Part shown: one piece after another, positions 7,840 to 16,552 of the stretch
Numbering within the stretch: position 1 is the first letter of the stretch
Layout: each line of letters begins with the position of its first letter
DNA from: Flavobacteriales bacterium
GTDB taxonomy: Bacteria; Bacteroidota; Bacteroidia; Flavobacteriales; BACL11
Direction: 5' to 3'
DNA length: 18,882 bases
Assembly: GCA_018664745.1 (NCBI GenBank)
Contig: JABJNS010000080.1
Location: forward strand, 1 to 18,882
The notes under the pieces: model-generated
What the model was told of the DNA's origin: nothing
What the model saw: the letters and a program-made list of their open reading frames with translations, nothing else
Database searches by the model: none
Program-made: the position numbers and the translations under genes

Positions 7840-8766
7840 ATGAAAATTCTTTTTATTGATACTGTACACCCTTTTCTGAAACAAGAATTAGAAAAACAAA
7901 ATCATATTTGCGATACGGCTTATGCTAAAAGCAAAGCTGAAATTCAGGAAATCATCAATAATTACCAAGGAATAATCATCAGAAGTAGATTTAAAATTGA
8001 CAAGGAATTTATTGATTGTAGCAGCAACTTACAATTTATTGCCAGAGCAGGAAGTGGCTTAGAAAATATTGATGTAGAATATGCTGAAAGCAAAAAAATA
8101 CAATGCTATAATGCCCCAGAAGGCAACCGACAAGCAGTAGCCGAACACGCTTTAGGGATGCTCCTTTCACTATTCAATAACCTAAATACAGCTGACCAAG
8201 AAGTTCGCAATGGGACTTGGGAACGAGAAAGAAACAGAGGCATAGAACTTGCTGGAAAAACTATTGGAATGATTGGCTATGGTAACAATGGCTCAGCTTT
8301 TTCAGAAGTACTAAAAGGATTTAATGTAAAGCTATTAGTTTACGATAAATACTTAAAAGATTACCCATATAAAAGCAGTATGGAAAGCATTTACAAAGAG
8401 GCTGATATTGTAAGTTTACATATTCCTTTAACAGAGGAAACCACTTATTTAGTAAATAACAATTTCATAAATAGTTTTGCAAAAAACTTTTATCTGATTA
8501 ATACGGCAAGAGGAAAATGTGTTAATACAAAAAACTTAGCTACTGCTTTAGAAAACGGAAAAATAAAAGGTGCTTGCTTAGATGTATTAGAGTGTGAAAA
8601 AACATCTTTTGAAAACTTAAGCAATGGACTTACAACTGATATGCAATATTTAATTGATAGTAAAAAGACTATTCTTTCCCCTCATGTTGCAGGATGGACG
8701 ACAGAAAGTAATGTTAAAATTGCTGAAGTTTTACTAGATAAAATTATTTCTGATTTTCAGCAATAA
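7840..8766 (+). CDS. D-2-hydroxyacid dehydrogenase (NAD-dependent)
   Basis: A 308-residue member of the D-isomer-specific 2-hydroxyacid dehydrogenase family. The substrate half contains ARAGSGLENID (68-78). The Rossmann motif is GYGNNG (146-151) with Asp169 after the second strand, which favours NAD over NADP. The catalytic trio is Arg224 (NTARG), Glu251 (LDVLE) and His282 (SPHVAGWT). It is short and lacks an ACT domain. Phosphoglycerate dehydrogenase (serine synthesis) is the likeliest role in this phylum, but the sequence does not settle the substrate. Glyoxylate/hydroxypyruvate reductase is the alternative. Gene order gives no serine-pathway neighbour. Its last 23 bases overlap the end of the convergent gene. 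Confidence 0.88.
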   Translation: MKILFIDTVHPFLKQELEKQNHICDTAYAKSKAEIQEIINNYQGIIIRSRFKIDKEFIDCSSNLQFIARAGSGLENIDVEYAESKKIQCYNAPEGNRQAVAEHALGMLLSLFNNLNTADQEVRNGTWERERNRGIELAGKTIGMIGYGNNGSAFSEVLKGFNVKLLVYDKYLKDYPYKSSMESIYKEADIVSLHIPLTEETTYLVNNNFINSFAKNFYLINTARGKCVNTKNLATALENGKIKGACLDVLECEKTSFENLSNGLTTDMQYLIDSKKTILSPHVAGWTTESNVKIAEVLLDKIISDFQQ

Positions 8767-10522
8767 GAGAATCAATCTCAGCTCCCATTTTTTTCATACT
8801 TTCAACTGCTTCTGTTAAAGATTGATAAGCAGCATCTTTAACTCCATCAAAAGTAGTACCAATTGAATTAAACATTCCTTGATAATAAGCAATCCCTTCA
8901 TTCATATTAGCGGTAAATGAATTCAAATATCTACCTGATTTTCTTCCCCAATCATTTTTATGTTCCTCTATTTTTTCAGACAAATATTTCAAGTACATTC
9001 CAAGTTCATTCACGAACATATTTGGTCTATCAGCACGAACAATACCTTCATCACCATTATAAATATGATGAGACATATCTTGCAAAGAAAGTTCCTGATT
9101 AAAATAAGCCATATTAGGCCCTGGACAAATTGAAACCCCTTTACTCTCACGCGTTTCTACTCCATAATTAATAACTGCAGTTGCAGCTAATCCCATACAC
9201 AAACAGGCTTTATCCGTAATTTGGTCAGAAATACCTTTCTCTTCAATTTTGTTTTTCTGAAATAAACGAGAAGCTGTGCAAACTCCTTGTGTACCATACT
9301 CATCACTTAATGCTAAGAATTTTCTAGGGCAAGGACTTCCAGGCTTTCCTTCTTCAATTTTTTGGAACTTCTCTACATCTTTTGATGAGTTTCTTAAATT
9401 ATTAAAAGGAACCCCCAAAGGAGAAACATTGCTTAAATACAAATCTTTTTCCTTTGCATCTTGCAATTGTTTCATTGTTGTTTTATCCACAGTAGTTGCC
9501 TCAGGAACTAATAAAAATGGTGTCCCCCAACCTACAGTATCCAATTTATAATGATCAATTAAAAAATTATGTTCTTCAGCAGTAGCAACCCCTCCTTGAG
9601 CAGTAATTGTAACTGCCAAAGTATCATTTGGGACAACTTTTCCATTTGCCTCTAATGCAGGCTTACATACTGCATAAAGCTCATCCACTAATTCCTGTCT
9701 TCTATCTCTAAACTCTGCAAGAATTGGCCCCATTAAGTAACCATCAGTTGCAAAAGCATGACCACCACAATTTAATCCTGATTCAATACGATATTCTGAA
9801 ATCCAAAGTCCTTTTTTGGCTAAAAATTTACCTTGTATAATTGCTGATCTGTAATCAGAAACTTTTAAAATTATCTTCTTTTTTATATACCCATTTTCAT
9901 CAGGGAAAAAATCATCAAACTGAGCGATATACCCATACAATCTTGGGTTCATTCCTGCAGAAAAAATTACTGAAGATGCTAAATCAGAATTAGCATACCC
10001 TCTTAAACCTGCATGAGCATCATTATATTCTGAAGGTAATTCCTCTTTTTTGAAATAGTTTTTTTTATCAACTTTCGTCATGATATTTACATCAATACTT
10101 CCCATTGATAAATTATCCTTCAACCAAGCTGATAAATCCTCAAAACTGAATGAGTTTTCAATTAACTTATTAAACTCTATCTTAACATCACTAGTATCTG
10201 GTAGCATTGCAAAATACTTTTTCACTTCTTCAAATTTATCTCTAGTAGAAACAGTGAATTCCTCAAATTTTTCAGATGCAATTTTATTTACCATATTCAA
10301 ATAAGAAGTAATCCTATCTGCTCGGTAATCTTTAGTATTATTCTTTATCTCTTCATAAGATAAATTATTTAAACCACTATAATATTTTCTTAATCTCTCT
10401 AGTAAAACATCATCTGCCAAAGCAATTACAGTATTTATACCATAATGAGCTACTTTTAATGGAGAATCAGCCGTAAAAGCTGTACCCATTACTGGAATAT
10501 GAAATGTATGAGATGCAGTCAT
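8744..10522 (-). CDS. Nitronate monooxygenase/FabK-like TIM-barrel protein with cysteine-rich C-terminal part
   Basis: 592 residues; I do not recognise a characterised orthologue. The N terminus (HIPVMGTAFTADSPLKVAHYGI) resembles the first strand and helix of nitronate monooxygenase/enoyl-reductase II flavoproteins. GLNCGGHAFATDG (249-261) resembles their AGGHxG segment, with His255 in the catalytic position. ITAQGGVATAEE (306-317) and VGWGTPFLLVPEA (330-342) resemble the phosphate-binding end of the FMN barrel. An inserted region (about 40-180) and a long C-terminal extension are extra: the usual family length is near 330. The extension holds cysteines 398, 415, 440, 442 and 466 in SPCPRKF, GVCTASR, KACLCMG and SICPGPN, suggesting an Fe-S or redox site. 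The frame can extend to a TTG at 10576, but that would engulf the promoter, so ATG at 10522 is preferred. Confidence 0.6.
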   Translation of the reverse strand: MTASHTFHIPVMGTAFTADSPLKVAHYGINTVIALADDVLLERLRKYYSGLNNLSYEEIKNNTKDYRADRITSYLNMVNKIASEKFEEFTVSTRDKFEEVKKYFAMLPDTSDVKIEFNKLIENSFSFEDLSAWLKDNLSMGSIDVNIMTKVDKKNYFKKEELPSEYNDAHAGLRGYANSDLASSVIFSAGMNPRLYGYIAQFDDFFPDENGYIKKKIILKVSDYRSAIIQGKFLAKKGLWISEYRIESGLNCGGHAFATDGYLMGPILAEFRDRRQELVDELYAVCKPALEANGKVVPNDTLAVTITAQGGVATAEEHNFLIDHYKLDTVGWGTPFLLVPEATTVDKTTMKQLQDAKEKDLYLSNVSPLGVPFNNLRNSSKDVEKFQKIEEGKPGSPCPRKFLALSDEYGTQGVCTASRLFQKNKIEEKGISDQITDKACLCMGLAATAVINYGVETRESKGVSICPGPNMAYFNQELSLQDMSHHIYNGDEGIVRADRPNMFVNELGMYLKYLSEKIEEHKNDWGRKSGRYLNSFTANMNEGIAYYQGMFNSIGTTFDGVKDAAYQSLTEAVESMKKMGAEIDSLIAENQK

Positions 10523-10544
10523 AATTTGTGTTTTTTTGAGGGTG

Positions 10545-10577
10545 CAAATATACGGAATAAAAAGCAGGTAAAACAAA
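10545..10577 (-). promoter_or_regulatory. Candidate promoter of the flavoprotein-like gene
   Basis: On the minus strand TTTG (10574-10577) is followed by a 21-base spacer and TATATTTG (10545-10552), a full match to the Bacteroidota -33/-7 pattern. It lies between the aspartate kinase stop (10585) and the ATG at 10522, so the downstream gene is probably transcribed independently of lysC as well as by read-through. Confidence 0.55.
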
Positions 10578-10584
10578 TAAAAAT

Positions 10585-11832
10585 TTAACGAGCAAGAAGC
10601 TGCATTGTATCACTAGATTTTTGCTCTAAAGCAATCTCCTTATCCTGTAAGAAAAGTTGTATGGAATCATTCGTATAATGACGAATAGTGAAAAGACTTA
10701 AATTCTCATCACAAGATACTGTGAAAAAATCCTTTAAATCTTTAATTAATTGTGGGATTTTATGAAAATCATTATCTACACAAATTGAAAAAGAAATAGC
10801 AGAATTTTGCATTAAATTAACACTAACTCTATGTTTGGCTAGAATTGAAAAAATCTGACTCATATGGACTTCCACAATGAAAGCTAAATTTTCATCAGCA
10901 ATTGAAATAAGAATCTGGCTTTCCTTTACTATAAAGGACGGAATTTCTGGAACAGTTACAAGCCCCTCTGCAATTTCAGACCCCTGTTCTTTAGGGTTTA
11001 AAAAAGATTTAATTTGCAATGAGATTTGCTTTTGCTTTAAGGGCTGAATTGTTTTAGGATGAATCACTTTTGCACCATAAAATGCCAATTCAATAGCTTC
11101 ATCAAAAGAAACTTTATTTAACAGTTGAGCATCCTCAAAATGTTTTGGATCAGCATTCATCATTCCAGGGACATCCTTCCAAATAACCACTTCTTTTGCA
11201 TCTAAACAATAAGCCAAAATAGCAGCAGTAAAATCACTTCCCTCCCTTCCTAAAGTTGAAGTAAAATTTTCGGAAGTACAGCCAATAAAACCTTGAGTAA
11301 TGGAGTGCTTAGCTTTTACTGTATTTTTTATAAAACTATTGGTCGTTTCCCAATCCACTTTTGCATTCCGATAGGAATTATCTGTTCGGATTAAATCCCT
11401 TGCATCCAACCAAGTATGTCCAAAACCAATTTCACTTAAATAAGCACTCATAATCCTAGTTGACAGAAACTCTCCTATTGAAACTATTTGGTCATAATCA
11501 TAAGCATATTCCTGATTCGGATCTTCCTCTAACACCCACTCAATCTCAACAAATAAATTATTTACCTCATTAAAAACAGGATGACCTTTAGTAAATAAAG
11601 TACAAAGAATTTCAGAGTGAAAATCTTTTACTTCTTGAAGTAAAACAGAAGTTTCTTGAGAATTTTGAACATAAGCTTCAACTACTTTTTCCAACATATT
11701 GGTGACTTTACCCATTGCAGAAAAAACAATTACTAATTCCTCACTAGCGTAATCCTGCAAGATATTCCCTACATTTTCTACCCCTGCAACATCTTTGATT
11801 GACGCTCCTCCAAACTTAAATACCTTTATCAT
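10585..11832 (-). CDS. lysC: Aspartate kinase, monofunctional
   Basis: Phosphorylates aspartate, the entry step to lysine/diaminopimelate, threonine and methionine. KFGGAS (6-11) is the kinase signature. Glu121 lies in VSIGEF, and TLGREGSDFTAA (193-204) and FYGAKVIHPKT (251-261) complete the catalytic core. From about 303 to 385 there is an ACT-type regulatory region (ILISIADENLAFIVEV onward), so feedback inhibition by an end-product amino acid is expected; which one cannot be read here. The 415-residue protein carries no homoserine dehydrogenase domain, unlike the bifunctional ThrA. It is divergent from the phosphofructokinase gene across a 93-bp gap. The NMO-like gene follows on the same strand after 62 bp. 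Confidence 0.93.
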   Translation of the reverse strand: MIKVFKFGGASIKDVAGVENVGNILQDYASEELVIVFSAMGKVTNMLEKVVEAYVQNSQETSVLLQEVKDFHSEILCTLFTKGHPVFNEVNNLFVEIEWVLEEDPNQEYAYDYDQIVSIGEFLSTRIMSAYLSEIGFGHTWLDARDLIRTDNSYRNAKVDWETTNSFIKNTVKAKHSITQGFIGCTSENFTSTLGREGSDFTAAILAYCLDAKEVVIWKDVPGMMNADPKHFEDAQLLNKVSFDEAIELAFYGAKVIHPKTIQPLKQKQISLQIKSFLNPKEQGSEIAEGLVTVPEIPSFIVKESQILISIADENLAFIVEVHMSQIFSILAKHRVSVNLMQNSAISFSICVDNDFHKIPQLIKDLKDFFTVSCDENLSLFTIRHYTNDSIQLFLQDKEIALEQKSSDTMQLLAR

Positions 11833-11925
11833 TTATCCTTAAATATTCTGGCACAAAGTAAAGATTATTTTCTCATCAAATCCCTTTAAATTTTAGATAT
11901 TTGCAGTGTTCAAAAAACAAATTAC

Positions 11926-13116
11926 ATGAAAATTGCATTCCTAACTTCTGGTGGTATAGCACCTTGCTTATCCGCTTCAATTGGCAGGTTAGCTGAAAAT
12001 TACTTAACCAAATATCCTGATGCAGAAATCATAGGATACCTAAACGGATACAAAGGTTTACTCCTTAGCAACTCAATCTCTTTCCCAAAATCACTTTTAG
12101 GAAATACCGATAAATTTTATCAATTTGGAGGTTCTCCAATAGGAAATAGTAGAGTAAAATTGACTAATGTTGACGATTGTATTAAAAAAGGATATGTGCA
12201 AAATGGAGAAAATCCACTTGAAGTTGCAGCTAAGCAATTGGTGAAAGATGGCATTACAATTCTACACACCATTGGTGGAGATGACACCAACACAACAGCT
12301 GCCGATCTATCCAATTACTTAAAAGAAAATAACTACAATTTAACGGTAGTTGGATTGCCAAAAACGGTTGACAATGATGTTTATCCAATAGCACAAACTT
12401 TAGGAGCTTGGACAGCAGCAGAGCAAGGTGCTATATTTTTTGAAAATGTAGCTAATGAAAACACTACTTCTGACAGGCAATTGATTATTCATGAAGTAAT
12501 GGGAAGGCATTGCGGATGGCTAACAGCTGCCACAGCCTTAGCTTACCGTAAAAGACTTAATAACATAAATTTTATTCCAGAAGTTGGTGTAACCAAAGAA
12601 AAGTGGGAAGTACATTCTGTACTTTTACCTGAGGAAGAAATTAATTTTGAGAAAGAATGTGAACGCCTTAACAAGGTTATGGACAAGCACGATTGCGTAA
12701 ATGTATTTTTAAGTGAAGGTGCTGGAATGGATGTGATTATTGCTGAAACAGAAAAAAGTGGAGAAACTGTTTTGCGTGATGCATTTGGACATGTTCGTTT
12801 AGATGATTTAAACCCAGGGCAATGGTTTGCAAAACAATTAGGAAAACGCTTAAATGCGAACAAAGTATTAGTTCAAAAAAGTGGGTATTTTGGAAGATCA
12901 TCAAAAGCAAATCAAGCGGATTTGGATTTAATATTTGAGATTGCAGACTATGCTGTGCAAAGTGCAGTAGAAGGATCAAGTGGTGTTGTTGGCTGGGATG
13001 AAGACAATAAAAACAAACTTAGTTGTATTGATTTTAATAGAATAAAAGGAGGAAAACCATTTGACACAAAATTAGATTGGTATACAGAAATGATGAACGA
13101 AATCAAAACCATCTAA
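11926..13116 (+). CDS. pfp: Diphosphate--fructose-6-phosphate 1-phosphotransferase (PPi-PFK)
   Basis: Interconverts fructose-6-phosphate and fructose-1,6-bisphosphate. Two diagnostic residues point to PPi rather than ATP: GGDD (117-120) where ATP enzymes have GGDG, and PKTVDND (145-151) where they have PGTIDND. Asp149 is the expected catalytic base, and MGRHCGWL (192-199) binds the sugar phosphate. The N terminus (TSGGIAPCLSASIG) resembles the group of about 400-residue PPi-dependent enzymes known from rhizobia and relatives, and 396 residues fits. PPi enzymes work reversibly, so this may serve glycolysis and gluconeogenesis. A near-match -7 element (GATATTTG, one mismatch) lies at 11896-11903. 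mfd follows with no gap. Confidence 0.88.
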   Translation: MKIAFLTSGGIAPCLSASIGRLAENYLTKYPDAEIIGYLNGYKGLLLSNSISFPKSLLGNTDKFYQFGGSPIGNSRVKLTNVDDCIKKGYVQNGENPLEVAAKQLVKDGITILHTIGGDDTNTTAADLSNYLKENNYNLTVVGLPKTVDNDVYPIAQTLGAWTAAEQGAIFFENVANENTTSDRQLIIHEVMGRHCGWLTAATALAYRKRLNNINFIPEVGVTKEKWEVHSVLLPEEEINFEKECERLNKVMDKHDCVNVFLSEGAGMDVIIAETEKSGETVLRDAFGHVRLDDLNPGQWFAKQLGKRLNANKVLVQKSGYFGRSSKANQADLDLIFEIADYAVQSAVEGSSGVVGWDEDNKNKLSCIDFNRIKGGKPFDTKLDWYTEMMNEIKTI

Positions 13117-16100
13117 TTGGGACAACAAGCTCCATTATTAACTCATTTTGGCGAACCAAAACAAACTAATGCTATACAATCAGCATTAGAAAACGAACAA
13201 GCAAAAATTCAACTTTTGGGTTTAATTGGCTCTTCATTTGCAATTACAGCAAGTGCTGTTGTTCGTGAAAGCAACACCCCTCATTTATTTATCTTTAGAG
13301 ATAAGGAGGCAGCATCTTATTTTGTAAATGATATTGAAAACTTACTCAAAAATGAAGTTTTCTTTTTTCCTGCATCATACAGAAGAGCATACCAATTAGA
13401 AGAAACAGACAATGCAAATATATTGTTAAGAGCTGAAGTCCTTAATAAACTTAACAATAAGAGAAACCCGATTATTGTTACTTATTCTGAAGCATTATCA
13501 GAAAAAGTAGTTAGTAGAAAAGAACTTAAAAAGCACACTATAAACCTAAAAGTAGGAGAAGAAGTTGCAATTGATGATTTAGAGGAAATCCTACAGGACT
13601 TACATTTTGAGGATGTTGATTTTGTGATTGAAGCAGGACAATATTCCATAAGAGGTGGAATATTAGATGTTTATTCTTATGCGGATGAACATCCTTTTAG
13701 GTTAGAGTTTTTTGACACAGAAATAGAGAGTATTCGTACATTTGATGTCAATACTCAACTTTCAATAAAAGAACAAAATAGGGTAAGTATAATACCAAAT
13801 ACTGAAGCAAAAAAAAGTACCGATACACAGGTGAGTCTGCTAGAATACCTGCCTAAAAATGCAGTAATCTGGGCTAAGGACATCAAGTACACTAAAGGAA
13901 TTTTAGAAACCTACTTTACTAGAGCAGAGGAGCAGTACCAGAAAGTAGAAGAAAATGCAACTAAACATCTAAGCCCTGAACATTTATTCACCAATGCAGA
14001 AAGTTTTGCGGCAGAGTTAAAAAACTATTCCATCATTGAAGATAGTAGCAAACCTTATTTCCCTACAGATGAGAAAGTTGAAGTAAATACTACCTCCATT
14101 ACCAAAATAAACAAGCAGTTTGACTTATTAAAAGAGGATTTGTTAAAAAATAAAGAAGAAGGATTAAAAAATATTATTCTTTGCTCATCTGACGAACAGG
14201 AAGAACGATTCAATGCTATTTTCAAACACAATGAAGAAGAATTAAACTATAAATGTGTACTATTTTCCTTGCATGAAGGGTATATTGACTACAGCAATAA
14301 ACAAGCAGTTTATACCGATCATCAAATTTTTGATAGACATCATAAATTCCAGTCAAAAACTAAGTTTACTGACAAGCAAGCAATAACGATAAAGCAGTTA
14401 ACTCAGCTTTCAATTGGAGATTTTGTAACCCATATTGATCATGGTATTGGAAGGTTTGAAGGATTACATAAAATTGAAAATAACGGAAAGCACCAAGAGG
14501 TAATAAAGCTAACTTATAAAGAAGGCGATATACTTTATATAAGCATACACTCCCTTCATAAAATTGCACGGTTTTCAGGAAAAGAAGGAATGGAACCTAA
14601 GATTCATCAAATAGGATCTCCTGTGTGGAAAAAAACTAAGCAAAAAACAAAAGCAAAAGTAAAGCAGGTTGCCTTTAACTTGATACAATTATACGCCAAA
14701 CGAAAAACACAAAAAGGATTTCAATATTCGCCCGATTCTTACCTGCAACATGAGTTAGAGGCTTCCTTTATGTATGAGGACACTCCTGACCAAAGCAAAG
14801 CAACTCTTGCTATAAAGGAAGATATGGAAAGAGAAATGCCAATGGATCGTCTTGTATGTGGAGATGTTGGTTTTGGGAAAACAGAAATTGCAGTAAGAGC
14901 AGCCTTTAAAGCAGTAGCCGATAGTAAGCAAGTTGCTGTTTTAGTTCCTACCACTATTTTGGCTTTACAGCATTATAAAACTTTCAAAAAAAGACTAAAA
15001 CACTTGCCTTGTACTGTGGATTATATCAACCGATTTAAAACACCAAAACAACAAAGGGAAACTTTAGAAAAAGTAGCAAGAGGAGAAATTGACATCCTAA
15101 TAGGAACACATAGAATAGTAGGAAAAGATGTGAAGTTTTTGGATTTAGGATTAATGATAATTGATGAAGAACAAAAATTTGGAGTTAATATAAAAGACAA
15201 ACTAAAGCTATTTAAAGAAAATATTGACACCTTAACTTTAAGTGCAACCCCTATTCCAAGAACATTACAGTTTTCATTATTGGGAGCAAGGGATTTATCA
15301 CTCATCAATACTCCACCACCTAACCGACAATCAGTAGAAACGAATATTATTGGCTTTAATCAAGAAACAATAAGAGATGCAATAAGCTATGAAATGGCAA
15401 GAAACGGTCAAATATTTTTTGTACACAACCGAATAGAAAACATAAAAGAAGTGGCAGGACTTTTACAAAGGTTATGCCCAGACGCAAAAATAAGAACTGG
15501 GCACGGACAAATGGAAGGAAAAAAATTAGAAGAACTCATGATTGATTTTATGGAAGGAGATTTTGATGTATTAGTTTCCACCACCATTATTGAAAATGGA
15601 GTAGATGTACCTAATGCCAACACCATTATTATAAACAATGCACAAAACTTTGGATTGAGTGATTTGCATCAAATGAGAGGAAGAGTTGGGCGATCAAATA
15701 AAAAAGCATTTTGTCATCTAATTAGCCCACCACTCCATACGGTATCAGAAGAAAGTAGGAAAAGGTTAACAGCACTAGAACAATTCTCCACCTTAGGAAG
15801 TGGTTTTAAAATTGCTATGCGTGATTTGGACATAAGAGGAGCAGGAGATTTATTAGGAGCAGACCAAAGTGGGTTCATTAATGAGATTGGTTTTGAAACC
15901 TACCAGAAGATATTGAATGAAGCAATTGAAGAACTAAAACAAGAACAATTCCAAGATTTATTTGAAGAAGAAACAGAACGGTTCTATGTAAAAGATTGTG
16001 CCTTAGATACAGATTTGGAAATCCTAATTCCTGACACTTATGTAAGTAATATAAGCGAGCGACTGAACCTTTACAAAGAGCTAAATAACTTTACTGAAGA

Positions 16101-16440
16101 GGAGGAAATAACTGCTTTTATTGACAGATTAAACGATAGATTCGGAACAGCACCAAAAGCAATTTACAATGTTTGTGATGCACTAAGATTAAGATGGATT
16201 GCCAAGAAAATTGGCTTTGAACGCATCATACTTAAAAATGATAGAATGCGCGCTTATTTCCCATCAAAAGCGGATTCTCCTTACTATAATACGGATGCCT
16301 TTAAAAAAGCATTGGATTATCTAAAACACCATTTTGACAAATGTGAAATGACAGAAAAAAAAGGAAAACTTTCTATAAGAATAAAAAATATTTATGATAC
16401 AAAAGAAGCCTTAAATGTATGTAAGGAGATAGTAGCTTAA
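13117..16440 (+). CDS. mfd: Transcription-repair coupling factor Mfd
   Basis: Removes RNA polymerase stalled at DNA lesions and recruits UvrA, 1107 residues. The UvrB-like N-terminal modules span about 1-330. The RNA polymerase interaction domain starts near SIGDFVTHIDHGIGRF (432-447). The RecG-like translocase carries Walker A GDVGFGKT (582-589), DEEQ (683-686), SATPIPR (709-715) and QMRGRVGR (852-859), then the C-terminal autoinhibitory domain (about 960-1107). The start is TTG at 13117: the codon just before it is the stop of pfp in the same frame, no ATG occurs in the conserved first part, and the N terminus aligns from here with the expected family beginning. Co-transcription with pfp is likely. 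Confidence 0.96.
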   Translation: MGQQAPLLTHFGEPKQTNAIQSALENEQAKIQLLGLIGSSFAITASAVVRESNTPHLFIFRDKEAASYFVNDIENLLKNEVFFFPASYRRAYQLEETDNANILLRAEVLNKLNNKRNPIIVTYSEALSEKVVSRKELKKHTINLKVGEEVAIDDLEEILQDLHFEDVDFVIEAGQYSIRGGILDVYSYADEHPFRLEFFDTEIESIRTFDVNTQLSIKEQNRVSIIPNTEAKKSTDTQVSLLEYLPKNAVIWAKDIKYTKGILETYFTRAEEQYQKVEENATKHLSPEHLFTNAESFAAELKNYSIIEDSSKPYFPTDEKVEVNTTSITKINKQFDLLKEDLLKNKEEGLKNIILCSSDEQEERFNAIFKHNEEELNYKCVLFSLHEGYIDYSNKQAVYTDHQIFDRHHKFQSKTKFTDKQAITIKQLTQLSIGDFVTHIDHGIGRFEGLHKIENNGKHQEVIKLTYKEGDILYISIHSLHKIARFSGKEGMEPKIHQIGSPVWKKTKQKTKAKVKQVAFNLIQLYAKRKTQKGFQYSPDSYLQHELEASFMYEDTPDQSKATLAIKEDMEREMPMDRLVCGDVGFGKTEIAVRAAFKAVADSKQVAVLVPTTILALQHYKTFKKRLKHLPCTVDYINRFKTPKQQRETLEKVARGEIDILIGTHRIVGKDVKFLDLGLMIIDEEQKFGVNIKDKLKLFKENIDTLTLSATPIPRTLQFSLLGARDLSLINTPPPNRQSVETNIIGFNQETIRDAISYEMARNGQIFFVHNRIENIKEVAGLLQRLCPDAKIRTGHGQMEGKKLEELMIDFMEGDFDVLVSTTIIENGVDVPNANTIIINNAQNFGLSDLHQMRGRVGRSNKKAFCHLISPPLHTVSEESRKRLTALEQFSTLGSGFKIAMRDLDIRGAGDLLGADQSGFINEIGFETYQKILNEAIEELKQEQFQDLFEEETERFYVKDCALDTDLEILIPDTYVSNISERLNLYKELNNFTEEEEITAFIDRLNDRFGTAPKAIYNVCDALRLRWIAKKIGFERIILKNDRMRAYFPSKADSPYYNTDAFKKALDYLKHHFDKCEMTEKKGKLSIRIKNIYDTKEALNVCKEIVA

Positions 16441-16504
16441 AAGATAGAATCAACAATTAATTCAACTTATCAACAATTTATCATTTTGATGTGATACACA
16501 GCAT

Positions 16505-16520
16505 AAATCCCCTAGGATTT
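16505..16520. repeat. Short inverted repeat before purH
   Basis: AAATCC and GGATTT flank the four bases CCTA, about 33 bases before the purH ATG, in the 112-bp mfd-purH gap. There is no following T-run, so it is not a clear intrinsic terminator. It could be a leader hairpin or operator. The rest of the gap shows no convincing promoter (best near-match TCATTTTG at 16481-16488). Confidence 0.3.
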
Positions 16521-16552
16521 AAGTAAGATTGCAGTAGTATTAAAAAACCAAA

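Noticed and set aside
10523..10576. N-terminal extension of the NMO-like protein from TTG at 10576
   Set aside because: It would place the strong -33/-7 promoter inside the coding region, and the added residues are a hydrophobic stretch that does not resemble a family N terminus. The ATG at 10522 gives a normal start.
14366..14569. Minus-strand open frames inside mfd, purH, feoB and other genes
   Set aside because: They lie wholly within strongly conserved genes, have no recognisable domains or start signals and show composition expected of antisense frames.
16467..16475. TTATCAACA, a near match to a DnaA box
   Set aside because: A single site one mismatch from consensus in AT-rich DNA, with no cluster, no dnaA/dnaN and no unwinding region nearby.
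16505..16520. Rho-independent terminator after mfd
   Set aside because: The arms are only 6 bp and no T-run follows on either strand, so it is kept only as an unexplained inverted repeat.
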